Below are positions 42,859 to 51,875 of a DNA stretch of 64,000 nt, in pieces. Source of the stretch: Nonomuraea jabiensis (GTDB lineage: Bacteria; Actinomycetota; Actinomycetes; Streptosporangiales; Streptosporangiaceae). Where the stretch lies: assembly GCF_014204795.1 (NCBI RefSeq), contig NZ_JACHMB010000001.1, positions 62,001 through 126,000 on the forward strand, read 5' to 3'. Each line of letters begins with the position of its first letter. Position 1 is the stretch's first letter. Position numbers and translations under genes: made by a program. The notes under the pieces are model-generated. The model saw nothing but the letters and a program-made list of their open reading frames with translations. It had not been told where the DNA came from and made no database searches.

Positions 42859-43584
42859 CTAACCCGTACGGCCGATCGCGGTCGAGCCCGGCGCCGGTTG
42901 GGGCGGCTGGGACGAGAACGCGTGAACCGTGCCCGGCTCGGCGGCGCGGGGCACGCGGGCGGCCCGCTGGAGGCGCGTCAGCTCGCGTACAGTCCCCGCG
43001 CACAGCAGGGCCGCCAGCGCCGAACAGAGCAGCTCGGGCAGCCCCACGCCCGTCAGGTCGCCGGCGGAGGAGTCGAGCGGGAGCCGGATCGTGACCAGCG
43101 CGAGCATGGCCAGCCAGCTCAGCCACCACCCGGTCAGCAGCGCCAGCCACCTCACCCGCCGGCCCGCGGGCGGCCTGGTGCCACGCCACACCTCGTCCAC
43201 CAGCACGGCGGGCGCCACCAGGTTGTAGCCGGGGATCAGCCAGGCGGCCGCCACGGGGCCGGAGACGGCCGAGCGGTCGTTGGCCTGCCTGGCACGTACC
43301 AACCACGTCACGTAGGCGGCGGCCGCCGCGATCGAGGTGCCCGCCACCAGCATCATCAGCACCGCGAACGCCGTCACCGCGCCGACCACGGCCTCTGCGT
43401 CGGCTCCCTGCGGGCGGCCGCCGAACTCGGCGAGCTGGGCGGCGAGGTGGCGCCCGCGGGAGTACTCGAAGATCACAAGTGCGCCGAGGGAGAGAACCTG
43501 GGCGGCAAGCGTCACATATACGGCAGAGGCGGCTCTCGTCGGTGTTGTCTGGTCATAGCGCACGTTGTTCTCCCCCCGGGCCAT
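42859..43584 (-). CDS. DUF4328-like membrane protein
   Basis: 241 residues with about six membrane helices. The features SAVYVTLAAQVLSLGALVIFEY, ITWLV-like AAAAAYVTWLVRARQANDR, and AAWLIPGYNLVAPAVLVDEVWRG are those of DUF4328 proteins. The C-terminal tail is polar. Function unknown. It is a single gene, convergent with the LLM gene (8 bp apart), starting at ATG 43584; ribosome site not obvious. Confidence 0.72.
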   Translation of the reverse strand: MARGENNVRYDQTTPTRAASAVYVTLAAQVLSLGALVIFEYSRGRHLAAQLAEFGGRPQGADAEAVVGAVTAFAVLMMLVAGTSIAAAAAYVTWLVRARQANDRSAVSGPVAAAWLIPGYNLVAPAVLVDEVWRGTRPPAGRRVRWLALLTGWWLSWLAMLALVTIRLPLDSSAGDLTGVGLPELLCSALAALLCAGTVRELTRLQRAARVPRAAEPGTVHAFSSQPPQPAPGSTAIGRTG

Positions 43585-43630
43585 GCGCTGAGGTTCTGAT
43601 TCACTTGTATCCCGGGAGCCCCGCTGTTAA

Positions 43631-44278
43631 TCAGCTCACCACGCCGGATTCCCACGCCCAAGCTGCGATTTCGACTCGATTTCTGACACCGAGCTTGGCG
43701 AAGATGCTGCCCAGGTGCGTCTTGACCGTCGAGAGCGACACGAACAGCTCAGCGGCCACCTCCTGGTTGGTCCGGCCCCTGGCTATCAGGCGCACGACGT
43801 CCAGCTCCCGATCGGTCAGCGGGTCGTTCATGGGGGGCACGGTCCGCCTGGGCCGGGCCAGGTGCTGCAGCAGCCGTACCGTCACCGACGGCGACACCAG
43901 CGCGTCGCCCGCCGCGGCCGCCCTGACCGCCTCGATCAGCAGGGTGGGGCCGCTGTCCTTGAGCAGGAAGCCGGTCGCGCCGGAGCGGAGGGCTCCGTAG
44001 ACGTACTCGTCCAGGTCGAACGTGGTGACGATGACCACCCGCAGCGGGTTCTCCACCCCCGGCCCGGCCAGCGCCCGGGTCACCTCGATCCCGTCGAGCT
44101 TCGGCATCCGGATGTCGAGCAGGCACACGTCCGGCCTGAGCCGCCTGGCCTCCGACACCGCCTCCGCGCCGTCGGCCACGGCGGCGACGACCTCCATGTC
44201 CGGTTGAGCGTCCAAAATCATCTGGAAGCCGGTTCGTACCAGTTGCTGGTCGTCGGCGATGAGAACCCGAATAGTCAC
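43631..44278 (-). CDS. NarL/FixJ-type response regulator (orphan)
   Basis: 215 residues. The receiver domain has IADDQQLVRTGF, LLDIRMPKLDGIEVTR (phospho-acceptor Asp), VIVTTFDLDEYVY and LLKDSGPTLLIEAV; the C-terminal LuxR-type helix-turn-helix reads LTDRELDVVRLIARGRTNQEVAAELFVSLSTVKTHL. No sensor kinase gene adjoins it. It diverges from an ABC exporter by 92 bp and, as in many actinomycete exporter loci, probably controls it. GTG 44278 is the start; the longer frame enters the shared promoter region. Confidence 0.9.
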   Translation of the reverse strand: MTIRVLIADDQQLVRTGFQMILDAQPDMEVVAAVADGAEAVSEARRLRPDVCLLDIRMPKLDGIEVTRALAGPGVENPLRVVIVTTFDLDEYVYGALRSGATGFLLKDSGPTLLIEAVRAAAAGDALVSPSVTVRLLQHLARPRRTVPPMNDPLTDRELDVVRLIARGRTNQEVAAELFVSLSTVKTHLGSIFAKLGVRNRVEIAAWAWESGVVS

Positions 44279-44370
44279 GGCCCCAACTCTAAGGATCGGC
44301 CGTTCGGCCGAGGCGGAAATGGTCGCACGGCCGATCCGCCGCACCCCCGCCCGCCGAGATTCTTTACGGC

Positions 44371-45051
44371 ATGAACGACGTGCTTGTTGGACGAACCCTG
44401 ACCAAGAGGTTCGGGCAGACGGTCGCCCTGGGCGGCGTGGACATCACGGTACGGGCGGGCGAAGCCGTGGCGATCATGGGGCCGAGCGGTTCCGGCAAGT
44501 CGACGCTGCTGCACTGCCTGGCCGGGATCATGAAGCCGGACGCCGGGGAGGTGCACCTGCTCGGCCAGCGCATCGACGCGATGGGCGAGCGGGAGCGCAG
44601 CGCGCTGCGCCGCACCCGCTTCGGCTTCGTCTTCCAGTTCGGCCAGCTCCTGCCCGAGCTGCCCGCCGAGGAGAACGTGGCCCTCCCGCTCATGCTGGGC
44701 GGGGTGGCGAGGACCCAGGCGGTACGCCAGGCGCGCGAGTGGTTCGCGCCCCTCGGCCTGCACTCGATGGAGGCCCGGCGGCCCGGCGAGCTGTCCGGCG
44801 GGCAGGCCCAGCGGGTGGCCATCGCCAGGGCGCTGGTCACCAAGCCGGCCGTGGTGTTCGCCGACGAGCCCACGGGGGCGCTCGACCAGCAGACCGGGCA
44901 GGACACGATGCGGCTGCTCGTCGAGGCGACCAGGCACAACGGCGCCTCCCTGATCGTCGTCACCCACGACCCGAACGTGGCCGCCTGGTGCGACCGCACG
45001 GTCGAGGTCCGCGACGGCCAGCTCCTCACCACGAGCGGGGCACGCGCGTGA
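44371..45051 (+). CDS. ABC transporter ATP-binding protein (MacB/LolD type)
   Basis: 226 residues. Walker A GPSGSGKST, Q-loop FVFQFGQLLPELPAEENV, signature LSGGQAQRVAIARALV, Walker B VVFADEPTGALD and switch His in VVTHDPNVAAWC are all intact; the FADEPTGALD form is typical of MacB/LolD exporters. Its TGA overlaps the GTG of the permease gene, so ATPase and permease form one transporter. It is probably regulated by the divergent response regulator. Confidence 0.92.
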   Translation: MNDVLVGRTLTKRFGQTVALGGVDITVRAGEAVAIMGPSGSGKSTLLHCLAGIMKPDAGEVHLLGQRIDAMGERERSALRRTRFGFVFQFGQLLPELPAEENVALPLMLGGVARTQAVRQAREWFAPLGLHSMEARRPGELSGGQAQRVAIARALVTKPAVVFADEPTGALDQQTGQDTMRLLVEATRHNGASLIVVTHDPNVAAWCDRTVEVRDGQLLTTSGARA

Positions 45052-46994
45052 ACCTCGACCTGACCTGGCGGCTGCTCAAGGGCGGTGGCCGCAAGGGGAT
45101 GCTGGGCACCTGGCTCACGCTGGGCGCCGTCGCCGTGTCCACGGCTCTGCTGCTGTTCGCCGTGGCCGCGAACTTCGCCTTCGAGGCCAGGGGCGACCGC
45201 GGCGCCTGGCGCAACCCCGTCCCCGCCAAGGAGAACGCGGTCGCCATCGAGGCGGCCCGCTTCGACTTCGTCGGCGACCAGTCGATCACCGTCGTCGACC
45301 TGGCCGCGCTCGAGGCCGGGGCGCCCGCGCCGCCCGGGATGCCGCGCTTCCCGGCGCCGGGCGAGGTGTGGCTGTCGCCGGCGCTGGCGGAGCTGGCCAG
45401 GACGCTGCCGGCCGATCAGCTCGCCAAGCGTTACCCCGACCCCAAGGGCGTACTGGGGGACGAGGCGCTGGTCCACCCCGGCGAGCTGGTCGCGGTCGTC
45501 GGCCACGAGCCGGACGCGCCCGCCATGACGGCCGCGCGCAGCGACGACTGGATCATCGGCAAGGGCCCGGCCCGGGTGGCCGACCTCGCGGGCGCGCCGT
45601 CGGAGGACTCCGAGGCCTACCGCGCGCTCACGCTCGTCGCGAGCGTGCTCATGGTGGTGCCGCTGCTGGTGTTCGGGGGCGCGGCGGCCAGGCTCACGGT
45701 CGCCCGGCGCGACCAGCGGCTGGCCGCGCTGAGGCTGGTGGGCGCGACGCCGGGCCAGGTGATCCGGATGACCGTGGCCGAGGCCGTGATCGTCGCGCTG
45801 GCGGGCGCGCTGCTCGGCGCCGTCGGTTACGCACTCGCCGCGCCGCTGCTGGCCCGCATCCCGATCGGCGGCGGCGCGTGGTTCGTCTCCGACCTGTTCC
45901 CCTCCCCGCTGATCCTGGCCGCGATGCTGGTCGCGGTGCCGCTGCTGGTGGGCCTGTCCGCGGTCGCCGGGCTGCGGCGGGTCGTGGTGAGCCCCCTCGG
46001 GGTGGCCAAGCGCGAGACGCCGCCCGGCATGAAGTTCGTCCGGGTCCTCGCCCTGCTGGCCGTGCTGGCCGTGTTCCCGCTGCTGACCAGGGGGACCAGC
46101 ATCGCGGTCGTGGCGGTGGCGCTGGGACTGGCGTTCCTGTGCATCAACCTGGCCGGCCCGTGGGTGGTCGGCGTCATCGGCCGCGTCACCGCCAAGAGCG
46201 CCCGGGCGCCCGCCCGGCTGCTGGCGGGCCGCCGGCTGGTCGACGATCCGCGCTCGGCCTGGCGTACGGTGAGCGGCGTCGCCCTGACCGGCTTCGTGGC
46301 GGGCTTCCTCGGGCTGCTCAGCCCGGGCGCGTTCGCCGGCGACCAGGAGCCCCCGCAGCTGCGGGTCTCCGCGCCCGCCGCCCAGGCGACGGCCGTCGCC
46401 GGCCAGGCCCGCGACCGGCTGCGGGCGGCCGGGATCACCGCGACGGTGAAGGTCACGGGCCGCTCCTCCGATCGGGTCGTGGCCGCCGCCCTGGGCAGCT
46501 CGGCCGACCCGGCCACGATCGACCGCGCCCGCACCGCGCTCGCCGGGCTCGTCCCCGGGCGCACCCCCACGACGGGGGACGACGACCGGCGCTTCGGCCT
46601 GCAGCTCCTGGCCGACGTCCGGGTGGGCACGATCGTGGTGCTGTCGGTGTCGTTCCTGGTCGCCATCGCCAGCTCCGGCATCACGGCCGCGTCGTCGGTG
46701 CTGGACCGGCGGCAGACGTACGGGCTGATGCGGCTGGCGGGGACCCCGCTGGAGGTCCTCGACCGGGCGCGGCGCGCGGAGACGCTCATCCCGCTGACGG
46801 TGATGGGCGGCGGGGCGATCCTGGTGGGGGCGTTCTGCGCGGTGCCGTTCATGATCGGCGCGATGAACGTGGTGGGCGTGGTCACCCTGGCGGGCTGCGT
46901 CGCCGTCGGCTTCGGCGGCGTGATCGCCGCGGGCGCCCTGAGCCGCCCCCTGCTCCGCTCCGTCACCACCGACCCGGCACCCCGCCCGGACTGA
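45048..46994 (+). CDS. FtsX-like ABC transporter permease
   Basis: 648 residues with two FtsX-type permease blocks. After an N-terminal membrane helix (LTLGAVAVSTALLLFAVAANFAF) comes a large extracytoplasmic part, then LTLVASVLMVVPLLVFGGAAARLTVARRDQRLAALRLVGATPGQV, and again IVVLSVSFLVAIASSGITAASSVLDRRQTYGLMRLAGTP near the C-terminus. The R-x-L-A-x-L-R-L-x-G-A-T coupling motif to the ATPase occurs in the first block. It is likely an exporter of an antibiotic or lipid, or a bacitracin-type detoxification pump; substrate unknown. GTG 45048 overlaps the ATPase stop. Confidence 0.88.
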   Translation: MNLDLTWRLLKGGGRKGMLGTWLTLGAVAVSTALLLFAVAANFAFEARGDRGAWRNPVPAKENAVAIEAARFDFVGDQSITVVDLAALEAGAPAPPGMPRFPAPGEVWLSPALAELARTLPADQLAKRYPDPKGVLGDEALVHPGELVAVVGHEPDAPAMTAARSDDWIIGKGPARVADLAGAPSEDSEAYRALTLVASVLMVVPLLVFGGAAARLTVARRDQRLAALRLVGATPGQVIRMTVAEAVIVALAGALLGAVGYALAAPLLARIPIGGGAWFVSDLFPSPLILAAMLVAVPLLVGLSAVAGLRRVVVSPLGVAKRETPPGMKFVRVLALLAVLAVFPLLTRGTSIAVVAVALGLAFLCINLAGPWVVGVIGRVTAKSARAPARLLAGRRLVDDPRSAWRTVSGVALTGFVAGFLGLLSPGAFAGDQEPPQLRVSAPAAQATAVAGQARDRLRAAGITATVKVTGRSSDRVVAAALGSSADPATIDRARTALAGLVPGRTPTTGDDDRRFGLQLLADVRVGTIVVLSVSFLVAIASSGITAASSVLDRRQTYGLMRLAGTPLEVLDRARRAETLIPLTVMGGGAILVGAFCAVPFMIGAMNVVGVVTLAGCVAVGFGGVIAAGALSRPLLRSVTTDPAPRPD

Positions 46995-47012
46995 CCCGTG
47001 ACCGGGAGGGGG

Positions 47013-50000
47013 TCAGGCCGCTGTGGGGCCGGAGCTGCCCGGGCTGGCGTGCCAGAGCTGCCGGGGCGGGTCGGTGACGGCCGGGCCGAGGTCGGAGTAG
47101 GGCGAGAGGCGGAAGCCGTTGGCGTACTCGATCTTGCGGCCCCCCACCCCCGCGACCTGCTCCGGCGCCTGGGAGAGGAGGGCGCGGACCGCCTCGATGC
47201 CCTCCGCGCGCCAGAGCCGGTCGAGGTCCACGAGGTCCCAGCAGTCCACCGCGCGCATCGACACCGCCCGCGTCCCCGTGCGCCTGACCACCCCCCTGGC
47301 CAGCATCAGCCACGAGCCGAACACCGTGGCCGCGCACCGCCCCTGCACCGACTCGAAGAACGTCAGGTCGATCGGCCCCGTCGAGTCGTCGAGCGTGGTG
47401 AAGATGACCCGCTGCCCCGAGCGCACCGCCGGCGTCTGGGTCGCCACCTTGACCCCCGCGACCAGCACCTCCGCGCCGTTGCGCTGCTTCAGGAGATCTC
47501 TGGAACGTACCACTCCGAGCGCGTCGAGCAGCTCGTCATGGAAGCTGATGACGTGGCGGCTGATGTCGATGCCCAGGATCTCCAGCTCGGCCTCGACCAT
47601 CTCCGTCTCCGTCATCTCCGGCAGCTCCCCCGGCGGCAGGTGCTCGGTGAAGCCCAGCGGGAGCTGCACCGACGGCGCTTCCTCCACGTGGGCGGGTCGC
47701 GGGGTGTAGCGCCGGGAGGCGCGCGGGCCCGACCGCACGCCGCTCGACGAGCCCCGTTCGAGGGCCCCCACCTGGGCGATCAGGTCGCGCCGGGTCAGCA
47801 CGCCCGGACGCCAGCGGGGCCCGCCCGGGTGCAGGTCGTGGAGCGCGTCCAGCCCGCCGACCTGGACGATCCGCTCGATGGTCGGCCGCGAGGGCCGGGC
47901 GCGGTCCCAGAAGTCGGCCAGCGACGTGTACGGCTGCCCGGCGACCATGCGTTCGACCTCGGCCTCGCTCACCCCCTTGACCGCCGAGAACGGCACCCGC
48001 AACGCGTACCCCTTGCCGATCTCCCCGACCTTGAACTCCCTGCGCACCGGGGAGGAGGCGCCCTCCAGCGCGGCGGGACGCACCCGCAGCCCCAGCCGCT
48101 CCACCCGCCAGTCCTTGCCCGACTTGTTGATGTCGAGCGGCAGGATCTTGACCCCGCACTGCCGGGCCTCGTCGATGATGACGCGCGGCGGGTACATGCC
48201 CGGCTCGTGGGTGAGCACCCCGGCGAAGAACGCCGCCGCGTGGTGCCGCTTGAGCCAGGCCGACTGGTACGTGGGCAGCGCGAACGCCGCCGCGTGCGCC
48301 TTGCAGAACCCAAAGGCCCCGAACGCGTCCAGCACCTGCCAGGCCCGCTCGACGGCCGCGTCGTCGAAGCCGTTGGCCTTGGCCATAGGCACGAACGTCT
48401 TGCGGACCCGCTCCCGCCCCTCAGAGGTGTCCAGCGTGCGCCGCAGCCGCTCGGCGAACGACAGGTCCCGCCCCGTCATCACCTCGATGATCCTGAGCAC
48501 CTGCTCGTGGAACACAACGACGCCGTGCGTCTCCTTCAGCGCCTCCCGCAGCCTCTCGTGCGGGTAGTACGGCCGCCGCCACCCGTGCCTGGCCTCCAGG
48601 TAGGGGGTGACCATGTCGGAGTTGACCGGGCCCGGCCTGAACAGCGAGATGTCCACGATCAGGTCGTGGAGGGTGCGCGGCTCCAGCTTGGCGACCAGCT
48701 CGCGCTGCCCCGGCGACTCGATCTGGAAGCAGCCGAGGGTGCGGCTGGCGCAGATCATGTCGTAGGTGTCCTGGTCGTCGTGCGGCACGTACTGGATGCC
48801 GGGGTCGTCGCCGCGCTGGGTGTCCAGGGCGACCACGACGTCGTCCACCCGCTTGATCTCGCTCAGCGCGTACGCCATCGCGGACTGCATCCGCACGCCC
48901 AGCACGTCGAGCTTGAGCAGCCCGGCCTCCTCCACGTCGTCCTTGTCGAACTGCGACATCGGGAAGTCCAGCAGGCTGCGCTCCACCGGCGTCCTGTCGT
49001 GCAGGCCCGCGTTGCCGATCAGCACGCCGCACGGGTGCATCGCGATGTGCCTGGGCAGCCCGTCGAGCCGCTCCGCCAGCCGGAACACCCGGTCGAGCCC
49101 CGCCTCGCCGAGCCGGCTGTCGCGCAGCTCGGGCAGGTCGTGCAGGGACGCGGTGATCTGCTTGGCCCTGATGTGCGGGAACGCCTTGGCGATGGCGTCG
49201 ATCTCGTGCGGCGGCAGGCCCATCGCCCCGGCGACGTCGCGGATGGCGCTGCGCGCCCGGTAGGTCTCCATCATGGACACGCAGGCCACGCGGGCCTCGC
49301 CGTAGCGCTCGAAGATGGCCTTGTAGCAGTCGAGGCGGCGGGCCGACTCCACGTCCACGTCGATGTCGGGCAGCCCGATGCGGCCCTCCGACAGGAAGCG
49401 CTCCATGAGCAGGGCGTGGTCGAGGGGGTTCACCTCGCCGATGCCGATGAGGTAGTTGACCAGGCTGCCCGCGCCCGAACCCCGGATGGCGCAGCGGATG
49501 CCCATGCCGCGGATCATGTCCGTGATGCCGGCCACGGCGATGAAATATCCGGACAGGCGCTTGCGCTCGATGATGGCCATCTCGTCCCGCAGGCGCCGCC
49601 GGGCCTCGCCCGAGCGGTCGAGGCCGCGCGAGATCAGCCCGTCCTCCACCCGGTGGCGCAGCAGCGGCACCGGGTCGCGGCCGATCTCGGGCAGGTGCAG
49701 GTCGGGCGGGTCGCTGCGCAGCGCGAGCAGTGTCTCCGGCACCATCGCGCACGCCTCGGCCAGCCGCCTGGTCGTGGACAGCAGCCGCGACACCCGCTCC
49801 TGGTCCGCCCCGCAGACCTTGTTGGCCACCTGCCGCATCTCCTTGGTGCCCTTGAGGTAGGCGTGGGAGGTGGTGCGATCGAGGTGGCGCGGGTGCAGCG
49901 GGACGAGCTGGCGGGCCGCGTCGAGCACGTCGCCCACCTGGTGGTCGGCCGGGTCGAGGTAGCGCACCGCGTTGGTCAGCACGGCCGGCACGCCCATGGA

Positions 50001-50672
50001 CTCGGCCAGCCCGAGCATGCGCACGGCCGTGGTGGCGTCGCGGTAGCCGTACTGGTCGACCAGCTCGATCACCACGCCGGGCACCGCGGCCCGCCAGAGG
50101 CCGAGCAGCATCCTGGCGTGCTCGTCGCGCCGCTCGGCCACCGCGCGGCCCACGTCGGACCTGGGGCCGAGCAGCACCACGAGGCCGTCCTCGGCGCCGA
50201 ACCCGTGCTCGCCGCCGTGTCCGTCATCGCGCCCGCCGGCCCACTCCCCGATCAGCTCGCGGGTCACCTTGGGCGCGCCGCGCTCGCCCGCGTAGTGCGC
50301 GGCCGTGACCAGGCGGCACAGGCGCGACCAGCCCTTGGCGCGGGCCAGCACCGTGACACGGTCTTCGGCGTCCGGCCCGGTCTTGGGGGCGGGCGCGCGG
50401 CGGCGCCCGGGCAGGTCCAGCCCGGGCACCCCGAGCCCCGGCAGCGGGGGCAGGGCGTCGAGCGCCAGGTTGACGCCGAAGACCGCGGAGATCCCGGCCG
50501 CCGCGCACGCGTGGGCGTGCTTGATCGCGCCGTAGAGCCCGTCGCGGTCGGTCAGCGCGAGGATGTCCATCCCGTGCTCGACCGCCCGGCTCACCAGCGC
50601 CGCCGGGAAGGCCGTGCCGAAGCGCATGGAGTACGCGGAGCACACGCTGAGGTGCGGGAACGGCGCCGCCAT
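47013..50672 (-). CDS. dnaE2: Error-prone DNA polymerase DnaE2
   Basis: 1219 residues, the usual size for DnaE2. The PHP domain begins PHLSVCSAYSMRFGTAFPAALVSRA and contains ALTDRDGLYGAI. The polymerase core has CAIRGSGAGSLVNYLIG and the catalytic aspartates LPDIDVDVES (435-443), followed by SYMPTYQ-like AFALPTYQSAWLKRHHAAAF and HhH/OB regions. It performs damage-induced translesion synthesis with ImuB partners. ATG 50672 overlaps the stop of DUF6504 (TGATG) and is preferred to GTG 50681. No imuA' or imuB is in the window. Confidence 0.93.
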   Translation of the reverse strand: MAAPFPHLSVCSAYSMRFGTAFPAALVSRAVEHGMDILALTDRDGLYGAIKHAHACAAAGISAVFGVNLALDALPPLPGLGVPGLDLPGRRRAPAPKTGPDAEDRVTVLARAKGWSRLCRLVTAAHYAGERGAPKVTRELIGEWAGGRDDGHGGEHGFGAEDGLVVLLGPRSDVGRAVAERRDEHARMLLGLWRAAVPGVVIELVDQYGYRDATTAVRMLGLAESMGVPAVLTNAVRYLDPADHQVGDVLDAARQLVPLHPRHLDRTTSHAYLKGTKEMRQVANKVCGADQERVSRLLSTTRRLAEACAMVPETLLALRSDPPDLHLPEIGRDPVPLLRHRVEDGLISRGLDRSGEARRRLRDEMAIIERKRLSGYFIAVAGITDMIRGMGIRCAIRGSGAGSLVNYLIGIGEVNPLDHALLMERFLSEGRIGLPDIDVDVESARRLDCYKAIFERYGEARVACVSMMETYRARSAIRDVAGAMGLPPHEIDAIAKAFPHIRAKQITASLHDLPELRDSRLGEAGLDRVFRLAERLDGLPRHIAMHPCGVLIGNAGLHDRTPVERSLLDFPMSQFDKDDVEEAGLLKLDVLGVRMQSAMAYALSEIKRVDDVVVALDTQRGDDPGIQYVPHDDQDTYDMICASRTLGCFQIESPGQRELVAKLEPRTLHDLIVDISLFRPGPVNSDMVTPYLEARHGWRRPYYPHERLREALKETHGVVVFHEQVLRIIEVMTGRDLSFAERLRRTLDTSEGRERVRKTFVPMAKANGFDDAAVERAWQVLDAFGAFGFCKAHAAAFALPTYQSAWLKRHHAAAFFAGVLTHEPGMYPPRVIIDEARQCGVKILPLDINKSGKDWRVERLGLRVRPAALEGASSPVRREFKVGEIGKGYALRVPFSAVKGVSEAEVERMVAGQPYTSLADFWDRARPSRPTIERIVQVGGLDALHDLHPGGPRWRPGVLTRRDLIAQVGALERGSSSGVRSGPRASRRYTPRPAHVEEAPSVQLPLGFTEHLPPGELPEMTETEMVEAELEILGIDISRHVISFHDELLDALGVVRSRDLLKQRNGAEVLVAGVKVATQTPAVRSGQRVIFTTLDDSTGPIDLTFFESVQGRCAATVFGSWLMLARGVVRRTGTRAVSMRAVDCWDLVDLDRLWRAEGIEAVRALLSQAPEQVAGVGGRKIEYANGFRLSPYSDLGPAVTDPPRQLWHASPGSSGPTAA

Positions 50673-50938
50673 CAGTCCCACGCCCTCAGCAGCAGCCAGG
50701 CGTTGCCGGCGGTGTCGTAACGCAACTCGTACGAGCCCACCTCGCGCCCCGGGCTGGCCTCCACCCGCCAGAACTTGCGTTCACCGGGATCACCTTCGCT
50801 GGTCTTCCACCACTCGCGCGCGACCACCCAGTGGTCGAGGACCCGGCGGACGAGATAGAGCCGGTCTCGCCAGACGAACTGGGTCGGCTCCCCGTCCCGG
50901 GTCCACACCTCTATCGGATCGCCATAGAGTCTGCTCAA
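50672..50938 (-). CDS. DUF6504 protein, partner of the ImuB/DnaE2 mutasome locus
   Basis: 88 residues: SRLYGDPIEVW, PTQFVWRDRLYLVRRVLDHWVV, AREWW and YELRYDTAGNAWLLLRAWD. In actinomycetes this short beta-rich protein is normally encoded between an ImuB-like Y-family polymerase and dnaE2. Here it directly precedes dnaE2 with coupled translation, while the expected imuB is replaced by an unrelated GntR gene. Start is a TTG at 50938 with GGGGAG 7 bp upstream. Function is unproven. Confidence 0.8.
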   Translation of the reverse strand: MSRLYGDPIEVWTRDGEPTQFVWRDRLYLVRRVLDHWVVAREWWKTSEGDPGERKFWRVEASPGREVGSYELRYDTAGNAWLLLRAWD

Positions 50939-51017
50939 GACGCTTCTCCCCGCGGCTCTGGTCGTTATGCTGAGCCACCCGGGGGAAGGCGGGCGCTTAT
51001 ATGTCGAACATATGTTC

Positions 51018-51764
51018 TCAGCGCCCCGAACGCAAGTCGCCGGCCTGTCTCACGAGAGGGTTGGCGCCGATCGAGTTGCGGATGCTGAAGGCCACGCTGC
51101 CCGCCCGGTAGCGGTCGTCCGAGGACTCCACCGGGCGGCCCTCGTGCGTGGTCGTGACCCGGCGCTGGCGCAGGAGCGGGCTTCCCCTGCGCACCCCCAG
51201 CAGGCGGGCGTCCTCGGCCCCGGCCGGCACCGCGTCGATGAGGTGCTCGCCGTAGGCGAACACGAGGCCGATCGAGTCGTACAGGGCCTCGGTGACGGAC
51301 TCGCAGTCGGCCGGGATCCGCTCGACGGCGGCGGCCACCCATTCGGCGTACACCGTGCGTTCGAGCAGGACGGGCTCGCCCTCCAGCGAGCGCAGCCGCA
51401 GCACCTCCAGGACCTCGCCGGGACCGAGCCTGGCGGACTCGGCGGCGCTCGCGGTCCTGCGGCGCTGGGTGATCACCTGGCCGCCGAAGCGGTAGCCGTT
51501 CGCGCGCGCCCACTGGGCGAAGCTGTGCAGCTCGGCGAAGCTCTGGCTGCGCGCCCTGCCGAGCACGATGCGCCTGGCCCCCTGCCGGGAGCCGACCAGG
51601 CCCTCGGCGGCGAGCACGGCCACCGCCTGGCGCACGGTGCCGCGGGCCGCCCGGTGGCGTTCGGCCAGCTCAGCCTCGCTCGGGAGCTGCGAGCCGACCG
51701 GGAGCGCACCGGAGACGATCTCGTTTCGAAGATCATCAGCGATCAGTTCATAGCGCGCAACCAT
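51018..51764 (-). CDS. GntR-family regulator with UTRA domain (HutC subfamily)
   Basis: 248 residues. The winged helix (YELIADDLRNEIVSGALPVGSQLPSEAELAERHRAARGTVRQAVAVLAAEGL) is followed by a UTRA ligand domain (LRLRSLEGEPVLLERTVYAEWV, SDDRYRAGSVAFSI). It probably represses the divergent ABC importer operon and is relieved by the imported compound or its phosphate. ATG 51764 has GAAGGG 7-8 bp upstream; a longer frame to 51797 lacks one. The palindrome at 51820-51833 is its probable site. Confidence 0.88.
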   Translation of the reverse strand: MVARYELIADDLRNEIVSGALPVGSQLPSEAELAERHRAARGTVRQAVAVLAAEGLVGSRQGARRIVLGRARSQSFAELHSFAQWARANGYRFGGQVITQRRRTASAAESARLGPGEVLEVLRLRSLEGEPVLLERTVYAEWVAAAVERIPADCESVTEALYDSIGLVFAYGEHLIDAVPAGAEDARLLGVRRGSPLLRQRRVTTTHEGRPVESSDDRYRAGSVAFSIRNSIGANPLVRQAGDLRSGR

Positions 51765-51819
51765 CAGCGACCCTTCCCATTCACGAAAGAGCAACATTCG
51801 TGCGACTTACTGGTGCTCG

Positions 51820-51833
51820 CTTGTTTGTACAAG
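51820..51833. promoter_or_regulatory. Palindromic operator for the GntR-UTRA regulator
   Basis: CTTGT-TTGT-ACAAG is a perfect 5-bp inverted repeat with a 4-bp centre in the 111-bp divergent gap between the GntR gene and the ABC importer operon. Size and position fit a HutC-subfamily dimer. Confidence 0.55.
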
Positions 51834-51875
51834 TTCCCTTAGGTTCCTTCCATACCCCCTGATAGTGGAGGCGTC

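Noticed and set aside
46998..50720. A 1240-codon open frame on the plus strand
   Set aside because: It mirrors dnaE2 on the other strand, has low-complexity Arg/His/Gly/Gln composition and no domain signature. In very GC-rich DNA the antisense of a real gene often stays open.
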